In this document: one piece after another, positions 1 through 5,246 of the stretch | How the letters are laid out: each line of letters opens with the position of its first letter | How positions within the stretch are numbered: the first letter of the stretch is position 1 | NCBI RefSeq assembly: GCF_020216885.1 | Contig: NZ_JAIWON010000146.1 | Coordinates: 1 to 7,447 of the forward strand | Length of the DNA: 7,447 nucleotides | Direction: 5' to 3' | Source of the DNA: Zymomonas sp. | GTDB taxonomy: Bacteria > Pseudomonadota > Alphaproteobacteria > Sphingomonadales > Sphingomonadaceae | The notes under the pieces: model-generated | Told to the model about the DNA's origin: nothing | The model's database searches: none | Seen by the model: the letters and a program-made list of their open reading frames with translations, nothing else | Position numbers and translations under genes: made by a program

Positions 1-618
1 TTCCTTGATCATGGTGAAGTGGTTTCTGAACGTGGCCGAGAAAAAACTGATATCCGGCGCTATTTTTCAAAACCGGGTGATCTGGCGAATGGCTTGCCAT
101 TGATCGTATTGGTGGATGGTGGATCGGCTTCGGCTTCGGAAATTGTTTCCGGTGCCTTGCAAGACCATCATCGCGCCTTGATTATGGGCACCCGTAGTTT
201 TGGAAAAGGCTCGGTTCAGACCTTGCTGCCTTTGGGTGATGATACGGCGTTACGTCTGACGACTGCCCGTTATTATACCCCGTCAGGTCGATCGGTTCAG
301 GAAGGCGGAATCGAACCGGATATCATTGTGCCACAGCTTTCTGACCCAGATTACAAAACACGCCCCAAATTGCGCGAAGCAGATTTGTTGCGTCATCTTG
401 TAAATCAGGCTAATACAGACAATAGTTTACTGGAAGATGATAACGGTAAAACCGATCCCCAGTTTACGGCGACACCGGAAAGTTTGAAAAAAGAAAATAT
501 TACAGATTTTCAGCTTGATTATGCGCTGAAAACTATTGGCAGGATAAATCGGCAACCTTCTCCTATCACAAAAGAGACACCCGCCGGTAAATCAGCAACC
601 CCATTGGGTCGGGAATAA
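1..618 (+). CDS. ctpA: S41 family C-terminal processing peptidase (CtpA-like), 3' part
   Basis: The reading frame is open from base 1, so the start lies upstream; 205 residues are visible. The protein is a tail-specific serine protease of family S41 (CtpA/Prc), expected to be exported and to trim or degrade envelope proteins. The catalytic core is present: GGSASASEI places the nucleophile Ser at bases 130-132, and FGKGSVQ places the general-base Lys at 205-207. That is 25 residues downstream, the spacing usual for Prc and the D1 processing protease. The core ends with [16 protein letters not shown] and GIEPDI, typical of bacterial CtpA. The signal peptide and PDZ domain would lie outside the window. 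The last ~85 residues are hydrophilic and poorly conserved, probably a C-terminal extension. dsbB follows after 32 bases in the same direction, so the two are probably cotranscribed. The family call is secure; the physiological substrate is unknown. Confidence 0.95.
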   Translation, partial: FLDHGEVVSERGREKTDIRRYFSKPGDLANGLPLIVLVDGGSASASEIVSGALQDHHRALIMGTRSFGKGSVQTLLPLGDDTALRLTTARYYTPSGRSVQEGGIEPDIIVPQLSDPDYKTRPKLREADLLRHLVNQANTDNSLLEDDNGKTDPQFTATPESLKKENITDFQLDYALKTIGRINRQPSPITKETPAGKSATPLGRE

Positions 619-650
619 AAAATACAATTCGGGATAATAAGGATCGGATT

Positions 651-1256
651 ATGGCATCAAGCACAAGGCCGACGCCCCAAGAGAAAAAGCCTTTATGCAA
701 AAGGGTCATCGAATGGGCGCTTCATACCACCGCAGATCAACGTTTATGCTTTGCGCGCCTGATTGCCTTTTTATATCCGACTATCTCTATGATTAGTGCA
801 TTGGGATCGGAATATATCGGCCATTTATATCCTTGCGAAATGTGTTTGTGGCAAAGAAAACCCCATTATATCGCTATCGGATTGATGGTTTTTTCTTTCC
901 TGTTGTCCTTTATTTTTTCCAAAAAAGACTCTTTAAAAGGCTATATTCGCCCTTCTGAAAAGATATTAACTTTGCTGGCTGCTTTTTCTATTGCGGTTAG
1001 CGGTTTCATCGGGGCTTTCCATGCGGGGGTCGAATATCATTGGTGGAAAGGTATAACGACCTGCTCGCTGCCTATTACGGGTAACAATACCCAAGAAATG
1101 TTCAATGCCATCATGAATGCACCTTTTGTCCGCTGTGATATTCCGGCATGGACGTTATGGGGCATTTCACTCGCGGGCTTTAATGCCATATTTTCTACAG
1201 GGGCAGGATTGGTGATAGCGCTTTTATGTCTGAATTATCTTCCCAAACGCCGTTAG
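651..1256 (+). CDS. dsbB: Disulfide bond formation protein DsbB
   Basis: An inner-membrane quinone reductase of 201 residues that reoxidises periplasmic DsbA and passes electrons to ubiquinone. About four hydrophobic segments are visible, near residues 36-55, 72-91, 105-124 and 168-193, matching the DsbB topology. The first periplasmic loop carries the redox motif PCEMCLWQR (Cys62, Cys65), with the Arg that DsbB proteins keep for quinone interaction. The second loop carries Cys138 (TTCSLP) and Cys162 (VRCDIPAW). The ATG at 651 is supported by AAGGA at 639-643, 7 bases upstream. The gene sits 32 bases after ctpA, and its last 31 bases overlap the start of coq7. Placing a quinone-dependent enzyme against a quinone-synthesis gene is suggestive, though that may be chance. 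A DsbA-family protein is encoded at 4476-5246 on the other strand and is a natural partner. Confidence 0.95.
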   Translation: MASSTRPTPQEKKPLCKRVIEWALHTTADQRLCFARLIAFLYPTISMISALGSEYIGHLYPCEMCLWQRKPHYIAIGLMVFSFLLSFIFSKKDSLKGYIRPSEKILTLLAAFSIAVSGFIGAFHAGVEYHWWKGITTCSLPITGNNTQEMFNAIMNAPFVRCDIPAWTLWGISLAGFNAIFSTGAGLVIALLCLNYLPKRR

Positions 1257-1783
1257 AAACAAAAATTTCCGAAGAAGAACGGAAGTCAATGATCCGCGTT
1301 GACCATGCGGGTGAATATGGCGCAATCCGTATTTATGCAGGTCAATTAGCTATTATGGGCGACCGGAATGGTCGGCTTTCCAAAATGATTACCCGTATGG
1401 CGGCACAGGAAGATCGCCATTTTGCCGGTTTTGAAAAACTGGTTCAGGAACGGCATGTCCGCCCAACCCTGTTACAACCTGTCTGGAAAATAGCTGGTTT
1501 TGCCTTGGGGGCGGCGACAGCCTTGGTCGGTTCCAAAACCGCTATGGCCTGCACGGCAGCGGTCGAAAGCGAAATTGACGAACATTACAAAAGCCAGATG
1601 GAAAAACTCGGTTCGGAAGATCATGAATTAAAAAAGATGATCGCCGAATATCGGGAAGAAGAATTGGAACATCGCGATCAGGCTATCAAGGAAGGGGCAG
1701 AAGACATTCCGGCCTATCCTGTTTTATATGGATTGATCCGTTTGGGATGCCGCGCCGCCATCGAATTATCAAAGCGTTTTTAA
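1226..1783 (+). CDS. coq7: Demethoxyubiquinone hydroxylase, COQ7 family
   Basis: A membrane-associated di-iron monooxygenase (185 residues) that hydroxylates the demethoxyubiquinone ring near the end of ubiquinone synthesis. Two repeats each supply iron ligands: Glu30 in VDHAGEYGA, then Glu62 and His65 in QEDRH; Glu114 in AAVESEIDEH, then Glu146 and His149 in EEELEHRD. The pattern of single Glu followed by ExxH, twice, is diagnostic of COQ7. The central segment near residues 86-112 (FALGAATALVGSKTAMACT) is the hydrophobic stretch thought to contact the membrane. The start at 1226 overlaps dsbB by 31 bases and has only a weak ribosome binding site, so translation may be coupled. Met22 (base 1289) also keeps all ligands, but homologues usually have about 20 residues ahead of MIRVDHAGEYGA, which favours 1226. 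The length is normal for the bacterial family. Confidence 0.95.
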   Translation: MSELSSQTPLETKISEEERKSMIRVDHAGEYGAIRIYAGQLAIMGDRNGRLSKMITRMAAQEDRHFAGFEKLVQERHVRPTLLQPVWKIAGFALGAATALVGSKTAMACTAAVESEIDEHYKSQMEKLGSEDHELKKMIAEYREEELEHRDQAIKEGAEDIPAYPVLYGLIRLGCRAAIELSKRF

Positions 1784-1789
1784 AACAGG

Positions 1790-2221
1790 ATGGCTATTCC
1801 CTTGAGATATAAATCCGTTATATCCGCCGTCTTGCTTCATTATATCGCCTTTGCCGGACAGCCGCTTTTTGCCCATCATGAAAAGGCAAGCGAGAGTTTA
1901 AGTAATCGCCGATGGGAGGATATTCCAAAAGGCGTCGCCGTTTCGATTATGCCGCCCGTTAAAGCCAGTGATGGTATGCCAAAACAGATGGTTATTTTCG
2001 GGAATGAAAGCTGCCCTAAGGCTCCCGATAGCGAGACGATTATTGTCTGTCGTCGCTTACCCGAAAGCGAACGTTACCGTATTCCGGTTGCCATGCGTGA
2101 AGAAGACCGCAAGGTGAAGGAAGAAAAATATCAGCGCACCCATCGCAGTTGGGGGCAAAGAGTTCAGGATATGGGGATGTTATCTGCGCCAGATATGAAT
2201 AATCCTTTTAAAGGTAATTAA
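1790..2221 (+). CDS. Small secreted protein, first of three paralogues (unrecognised family)
   Basis: A 143-residue protein of unknown function. Residues 1-28 form a signal peptide (basic start, hydrophobic core, likely cut after QPLFA), so it is expected in the periplasm. The mature protein has just two cysteines, Cys75 and Cys87, in FGNESCPK...IIVCRRL. They are followed by PESERYRIP, an Arg at position 103, and THRSWGQRV near 118-125. These blocks recur in the products at 2358-2750 and 2884-3363, so the three are paralogues. This copy lacks the second cysteine pair of the other two and ends instead in a short tail, PDMNNPFKGN. The ATG lies 6 bases after coq7, with only AGG directly ahead of it; a TTG at 1802 is a less likely start. 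It appears to be the last gene of the ctpA-dsbB-coq7 transcript. No catalytic motif is visible. A redox or binding role is possible but unproven. Confidence 0.8.
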   Translation: MAIPLRYKSVISAVLLHYIAFAGQPLFAHHEKASESLSNRRWEDIPKGVAVSIMPPVKASDGMPKQMVIFGNESCPKAPDSETIIVCRRLPESERYRIPVAMREEDRKVKEEKYQRTHRSWGQRVQDMGMLSAPDMNNPFKGN

Positions 2222-2264
2222 AATATCTATCGAAGATTTAATCTTTTCCTCTAAAAATTGCAGC

Positions 2265-2280
2265 TATCTATTTGTAGATA
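2265..2280. repeat. Short inverted repeat in the intergenic region 2222-2357
   Basis: TATCTA (2265-2270) and TAGATA (2275-2280) form a perfect 6-bp dyad around TTTG. It has no downstream T-run and is AT-rich, so it is a poor terminator. A related string, TTTGYAGATWA, occurs at 2271-2281 and again at 2294-2304, next to the candidate -35 element of the following gene. It may be a protein-binding site or chance. Confidence 0.3.
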
Positions 2281-2287
2281 AGACCGA

Positions 2288-2322
2288 CCACAATTTGCAG
2301 ATTAACCTGTTTGTGGCATAAT
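2288..2322 (+). promoter_or_regulatory. Candidate promoter with flanking dyad, upstream of second paralogue
   Basis: CATAAT at 2317-2322 matches the sigma-70 -10 consensus at five of six positions. TTGCAG at 2295-2300, 16 bases upstream, is a weak -35 (three of six). Transcription would begin near 2329, which makes an ATG at 2331 essentially leaderless and supports translation from 2358. A perfect 6-bp dyad, CCACAA (2288-2293) and TTGTGG (2311-2316), brackets the -35/spacer region and abuts the -10. This is where a repressor or activator could bind. The regulator is unknown. Confidence 0.4.
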
Positions 2323-2344
2323 ATCGTTATATGACGAGGCAACC

Positions 2345-2350
2345 GGTGGA
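2345..2350 (+). promoter_or_regulatory. Ribosome binding site that decides the 2358 start
   Basis: GGTGGA lies 7 bases before the ATG at 2358. The in-frame ATG at 2331 has no comparable purine-rich site and would add nine residues (MTRQPVDNP) ahead of a normal signal peptide. The start at 2358 is therefore preferred. Confidence 0.6.
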
Positions 2351-2357
2351 TAATCCG

Positions 2358-2750
2358 ATGAAAACTATAACCCAATTTTCTCTGTTTTTTGCTTTACCTT
2401 TATCGCTGTCTGCTATTGCCTTCTTGTCGCCTTCAGTTGCTAGGCCGCCGACGATGACGGTTTATGGAAATGAAGCCTGTCCGGCGGGCTATATCTGTGT
2501 CACCCGCCCTGCCGGTGATAAATATCGCGTGCCGGAAGAATTGCGGGATGAAGAAAGAAACAAGCCGGAACAGCAAAGCTGGGCTTCACGTCAGCAGATT
2601 TTTGCAGGGGCTGGCGCGCAAGGTGCCGGTAGCTGCACTTCCTCTGGCTCTGGTTCGGAAATGGGCTGTGGTCGGGTCGCTGCTCAAAATGACGTAGCGG
2701 AAAGACGCGCGGCCAAAGAAAGGCTCAAAAATAGCGCTATGCCGCAATAA
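2358..2750 (+). CDS. Small secreted cysteine-pair protein, second paralogue (unrecognised family)
   Basis: A 130-residue protein of unknown function. From the preferred start it has a textbook signal peptide, residues 1-28 (MKTITQ, hydrophobic core, SPSVA then RPPT). The mature part begins with TVYGNEACPAGYICVTRP, giving Cys41 and Cys47, and continues with AGDKYRVPEELRDE and QQSWASR. These blocks match the neighbouring paralogues, although the first inter-cysteine loop is shorter (five residues, against ten or eleven). A Gly/Ser-rich segment follows with a second pair, Cys93 and Cys104 (SCTSSGSGSEMGC). The third paralogue has the same ten-residue spacing. The C-terminus is charged and probably helical (DVAERRAAKERLK). 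All four cysteines are exported and fall into two close pairs, which suggests structural disulfides. The gene has its own candidate promoter and a strong terminator right behind it, so it may be monocistronic. No enzymatic motif is visible. Confidence 0.8.
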   Translation: MKTITQFSLFFALPLSLSAIAFLSPSVARPPTMTVYGNEACPAGYICVTRPAGDKYRVPEELRDEERNKPEQQSWASRQQIFAGAGAQGAGSCTSSGSGSEMGCGRVAAQNDVAERRAAKERLKNSAMPQ

Positions 2751-2758
2751 GGTCAGGC

Positions 2759-2796
2759 AAGAGGGATGACGGCTATTTGTTATCCCTCTTTTTTCT
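2759..2796 (+). terminator. Intrinsic terminator after second paralogue
   Basis: AAGAGGGAT (2759-2767) pairs perfectly with ATCCCTCTT (2782-2790), a 9-bp stem around a 14-base loop. It is followed directly by TTTTCTT. It begins about 8 bases after the stop codon at 2750 and should end that transcript before the next paralogue. Confidence 0.85.
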
Positions 2797-2824
2797 TAAA
2801 AGATTGGTTCACTTCATATCAATC

Positions 2825-2855
2825 TTGAAAGAGATAAATTTTATAACAATATAAT
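2825..2855 (+). promoter_or_regulatory. Candidate promoter of third paralogue
   Basis: A perfect -10 hexamer, TATAAT (2850-2855), lies about 30 bases before the start codon. TTGAAA at 2825-2830 could be the -35, but the 19-base spacer is longer than ideal. The very AT-rich surroundings and the terminator just upstream make an independent promoter likely here. AGGA at 2874-2877 provides the ribosome binding site for the ATG at 2884. Confidence 0.45.
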
Positions 2856-2883
2856 ATTCCGATTCCCTTATTCAGGAAAAAGC

Positions 2884-3363
2884 ATGAAAGCGGGTTTGTT
2901 TCTGCGTCCGGTTACCGCCGTTTTAGCTATGGCGTTGTCTTTCATGGCCTTGCCGGTTGCTGCCCAAGATACCACCATGTGGGATGCTTTATCCCCTGAA
3001 GAACAGCAAAAACTTAACGCCGTAGCGCCTTCTGAACGGGTGATATCCTTGGTCGTCTATGGTCAAGACCAATGCCCCAAAGGGAAAGGCGATGAAATCG
3101 TTATCTGCGCAAGAAAGCCCGAAAGTGAACGCTATCGCTTGCCCAAAAGGTTTCGGGATCAGCCAAAACAAAAATTTGCCAATAGCGCATGGGGTGCAAA
3201 AGTTGCCGATCTGGAACGAACAACCTCAACCGGTATTCCGACAAGTTGCACGACATCTGGATCAAATGGGATAAGCGGCTGTTACCATCAATTTATTATG
3301 GACGCGATTGCTGAAAGAGAGCAACGCAAACATACCAAATATGACGATCCCGACAACCAGTAA
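2884..3363 (+). CDS. Small secreted cysteine-pair protein, third paralogue (unrecognised family)
   Basis: A 159-residue protein of unknown function. Residues 1-27 are a clear signal peptide (MKAGLFLRP, hydrophobic core, LPVAA then QDTT). A linker rich in Glu and Gln (residues 35-50) precedes the family core VVYGQDQCPKG, with Cys64, then IVICARKPESERYRLP with Cys75, then SAWGAKVADL. PESERYR is identical to the first paralogue. A second pair, Cys122 and Cys133 in SCTTSGSNGISGC, matches the second paralogue in sequence and spacing. This copy therefore combines features of both and is the most complete member. The tail is hydrophilic (EREQRKHTKYDDPDNQ). The ATG at 2884 has AGGA six bases upstream. 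The four cysteines would form disulfides in an oxidising periplasm, and dsbB lies about 1.6 kb upstream. No catalytic signature is seen; a structural or binding role is a guess. Confidence 0.82.
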   Translation: MKAGLFLRPVTAVLAMALSFMALPVAAQDTTMWDALSPEEQQKLNAVAPSERVISLVVYGQDQCPKGKGDEIVICARKPESERYRLPKRFRDQPKQKFANSAWGAKVADLERTTSTGIPTSCTTSGSNGISGCYHQFIMDAIAEREQRKHTKYDDPDNQ

Positions 3364-3415
3364 CGGGTCACAAACAAACGCTAGAAATAAGTTTTCAAAG
3401 AAAGAACACTCTTTA

Positions 3416-3459
3416 GATTTTTCGGAGACGGTATAGTGAAACACCGCCTTCGAAAAATC
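3416..3459. repeat. Long imperfect stem-loop between convergent genes
   Basis: Arms 3416-3432 and 3443-3459 (17 bases each) pair at 16 positions, one of them G-U on the + strand, around a 10-base loop. It lies between the stop of the third paralogue and the stop of the aldo/keto reductase. It would suit a shared transcription end. However, the T-run forms the 5' arm and the A-run the 3' arm on either strand, so no U-tract follows the stem. It may stabilise 3' ends rather than act as a classical terminator. Confidence 0.65.
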
Positions 3460-3470
3460 ACATCCGGTTA

Positions 3471-4292
3471 TTAGAAATCGAAAACAGCCGGATCCATCCC
3501 CTGACGGCCATCGGGTTTATCTAAAGATTCAATGCGCTGCATATCTTCTTCATCAAGCGCGAAACTATCCGCTTCAAGATTTTCCTGTAAACGGGCTTTA
3601 CTGGATGCCTTGGGAATAACCGTTAAACCCAGACTCAAATGCCAGTTTAAAACAACCTGTGCCGGTGTTTTGCCATGCTTCAAAGCAATTTCACGAATAA
3701 CCGGATCATTCAGGGCGGCTCCGCGACCCAGCGGCGACCAACTGGTCGTTATAATACCCCGTTCAGCATGATAGGCGCGCAATTCTTTTTGCTGGAAATA
3801 AGGGTGTAATTCGATCTGGTTGACGGCAGGTACGACACCGGAATCAGTGATAATATGGTCGAGATGATCAATCGTAAAATTGGAAACACCAATAGAACTG
3901 GCTTTGCCGATTGCCCTGATTTGAATCAGGGTTTGCCATGTCTCTTCATAACGTTTCCGGTCTTGCCCCGGCCAATGGATAAGATACAGATTTAAACTGG
4001 TTACGCCCAGATTGCGGATGCTTTTATCAAGGGCGACAAAGCAATTAACTCGCCCCATATCCTGTGGCATCAATTTGGTGGTTATAAAGCTGCGCGCATG
4101 ACGAGAGCGCAGCCCTTCTCCAACCCCTTCTTCATTTTCATACCATGCCGCGGTATCAACAGCGCGATAGCCAAGATCATATCCCAAAGCGACCATGCTT
4201 TCAGCTTGTGCGGGATTGAGTTGGTAAACGCCTTGACCGATGGCTGGCATACTATGCCCGTCATTCAGCACTACATTTTTAACCGGCACCAT
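3471..4292 (-). CDS. Aldo/keto reductase (2,5-diketogluconate reductase-like)
   Basis: A cytoplasmic NAD(P)H-dependent oxidoreductase of 273 residues, the usual size for a (beta/alpha)8 AKR. Counting from the preferred start, the catalytic tetrad is Asp46 (YRAVDTAAWYENE), Tyr51, Lys73 (FITTKLMP) and His106 (LYLIHWPG). Further family signatures are GKASSIGVSNF, VNQIELHPYFQQ and, near the C-terminus, VIPKASSKARLQEN, which binds the cofactor 2'-phosphate in NADPH-using members. The closest familiar types are DkgA/DkgB reductases acting on keto sugars, methylglyoxal or other aldehydes; the true substrate cannot be read from sequence. The ATG at 4292 is chosen because GGAG lies six bases ahead. 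The TTG at 4304 would add four residues and has no good site. Its leader carries three inverted repeats (4293-4399). No convincing promoter was found between it and the DsbA gene upstream. Confidence 0.93.
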   Translation of the reverse strand: MVPVKNVVLNDGHSMPAIGQGVYQLNPAQAESMVALGYDLGYRAVDTAAWYENEEGVGEGLRSRHARSFITTKLMPQDMGRVNCFVALDKSIRNLGVTSLNLYLIHWPGQDRKRYEETWQTLIQIRAIGKASSIGVSNFTIDHLDHIITDSGVVPAVNQIELHPYFQQKELRAYHAERGIITTSWSPLGRGAALNDPVIREIALKHGKTPAQVVLNWHLSLGLTVIPKASSKARLQENLEADSFALDEEDMQRIESLDKPDGRQGMDPAVFDF

Positions 4293-4310
4293 AAAGGACT
4301 CCAATCCTTT
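4293..4310 (-). promoter_or_regulatory. Ribosome binding site in the loop of a hairpin abutting the start codon
   Basis: Read on the - strand, AAAGGA (4310-4305) and TCCTTT (4298-4293) form a perfect 6-bp stem, with TTGGAG (4304-4299) as the loop. The Shine-Dalgarno GGAG is thus in the loop, and the stem ends exactly at the ATG (4292). The stem is AT-rich and short, so its stability is uncertain. It could modulate ribosome access. Confidence 0.4.
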
Positions 4311-4316
4311 CTTGCT

Positions 4317-4345
4317 GGGTCTTTATCGAAAGCGGATAAAGACCC
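4317..4345. repeat. Perfect 11-bp dyad in the aldo/keto reductase leader
   Basis: GGGTCTTTATC (4317-4327) and GATAAAGACCC (4335-4345) are exact inverted copies separated by seven bases. The dyad lies 25 bases upstream of the reductase ATG and 11 bases from the neighbouring terminator. No T-run follows in the reductase direction. It could be an operator for a dimeric regulator or an mRNA leader hairpin; the sequence does not decide between them. Confidence 0.55.
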
Positions 4346-4355
4346 GTGACATCCC

Positions 4356-4399
4356 AAAAAGCGAAGCCATAGGGTGATCATCGGATGGCTTCGCTTTTT
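4356..4399 (-). terminator. Strong (bidirectional) intrinsic terminator after the DsbA-family gene
   Basis: AAAAAGCGAAGCCAT (4356-4370) and ATGGCTTCGCTTTTT (4385-4399) form a perfect 15-bp stem around a 14-base loop. A GC-rich centre is flanked by A5 and T5 runs, so it can work on either strand. It lies about 77 bases after the DsbA-family stop codon, which it probably serves. It also stands between that gene and the aldo/keto reductase, so it should limit readthrough. Confidence 0.8.
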
Positions 4400-4475
4400 C
4401 AGCTATTGTGCTTTGCGCCCTGATTTTTCCCTTGCCAAGCCAGTTTACCAAATCAACTTTGGGGTAAAATAACGA

Positions 4476-5246
4476 TTATTGCAGAGCGGCTTTCAAAGCC
4501 GGTTCCAGCTGATCCCAAATCGGGCTACCGATACCAACTTCTTGTAAAGCACCATTGATTAAGAACATCGGCGTGCCGGTGACATTCTGCTTGTCGGCAA
4601 TACTCCGAATATCCATCAAGGTTTTAATCGCGGCCTGATCTGTCAGACATTTATTCTGGGCGCTGGTCGGCAATCCGCGATTTCCAAAGAAGGGATTCAT
4701 ACCCGTCAGACGGATATATTCTGCCATTTGTTGATCTTGGGGCAGACCAGCCACGCGTTGCAAATCAGCTTTGTCGGCATTCTGGATACGTTCAAACATT
4801 GGTTTTTGTTCTTGGAAAAGCTGATCGGCAATCGGGAAAAAGGTTTCTGCGCCACGGCAACGGGCAAGAAGAGTCAGAGCAATATCAAATGGATCACGAA
4901 CGAGATTACGAAATTCCAGTTTCACTAGCCCCTTGGCGATATAATTATCCCGTAATTTGGGGAAACCTTCCTGCGTAAAATCAGCACAATGCGGACAGGT
5001 AAAGGAGGCATATTCAACCAGAGAAACCGGCGCTTTGGGATTACCCATGACAAAGCCGCCTTCGGGTGAAACAGAGATGGCATCCGTCCAACTACCGCCA
5101 TTCGGTGCCGGAATAGCGGCAGGTAAAGCAGCTTCTTGTTGGCTATTGGCAGGCGCTTTTTCTGTTTTATGGCAAGCACTGACCATAAAGGAAGAACCGG
5201 CTAATAAAAGGACAGCACCTAAACCTATTTTCAATTTTTTCATCAT
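4476..5246 (-). CDS. DsbA-family thiol:disulfide oxidoreductase, probable lipoprotein
   Basis: A 256-residue thioredoxin-fold protein that introduces disulfides into exported proteins. The N-terminus has a basic start, a hydrophobic core and FMVSAC, a plausible lipobox with Cys25 as the lipidated residue, then a Pro/Ala-rich linker to about residue 50. The thioredoxin domain begins with VMGNPKAPVSLVEYASFTCPHCADF: the active site is Cys84-Pro-His-Cys87, the same CPHC as E. coli DsbA. The cis-proline loop is VTGTP (Pro226). Two further cysteines, Cys130 and Cys200, lie in the inserted helical region and probably form a structural disulfide. ATGs at 5246 and 5243 are equivalent starts with a weak ribosome site. 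DsbB at 651-1256 is the likely reoxidation partner. In many alphaproteobacteria a DsbA-like gene sits beside the DUF721 gene, as here. A few relatives act as reductases or isomerases instead. Confidence 0.92.
   Translation of the reverse strand: MMKKLKIGLGAVLLLAGSSFMVSACHKTEKAPANSQQEAALPAAIPAPNGGSWTDAISVSPEGGFVMGNPKAPVSLVEYASFTCPHCADFTQEGFPKLRDNYIAKGLVKLEFRNLVRDPFDIALTLLARCRGAETFFPIADQLFQEQKPMFERIQNADKADLQRVAGLPQDQQMAEYIRLTGMNPFFGNRGLPTSAQNKCLTDQAAIKTLMDIRSIADKQNVTGTPMFLINGALQEVGIGSPIWDQLEPALKAALQ

Noticed and set aside
2233..2247. AAGAT-TTA-ATCTT as a terminator after the first paralogue
   Set aside because: It is a 5-bp AT-only stem apart from one G-C pair, with only two Ts following; too weak to call.
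2331..2357. Upstream in-frame ATG for the second paralogue
   Set aside because: It lacks a ribosome binding site, sits about where the candidate promoter would start transcription, and would place nine polar residues before an otherwise perfect signal peptide.
2464..2697. 77-codon + strand ORF inside the second paralogue
   Set aside because: It overlaps the paralogue in another frame, has no signal peptide or recognisable motif, and no good ribosome site.
4293..4304. TTG start at 4304 for the aldo/keto reductase
   Set aside because: The ATG at 4292 has GGAG at the right distance, and the four extra residues add nothing to the family fold.
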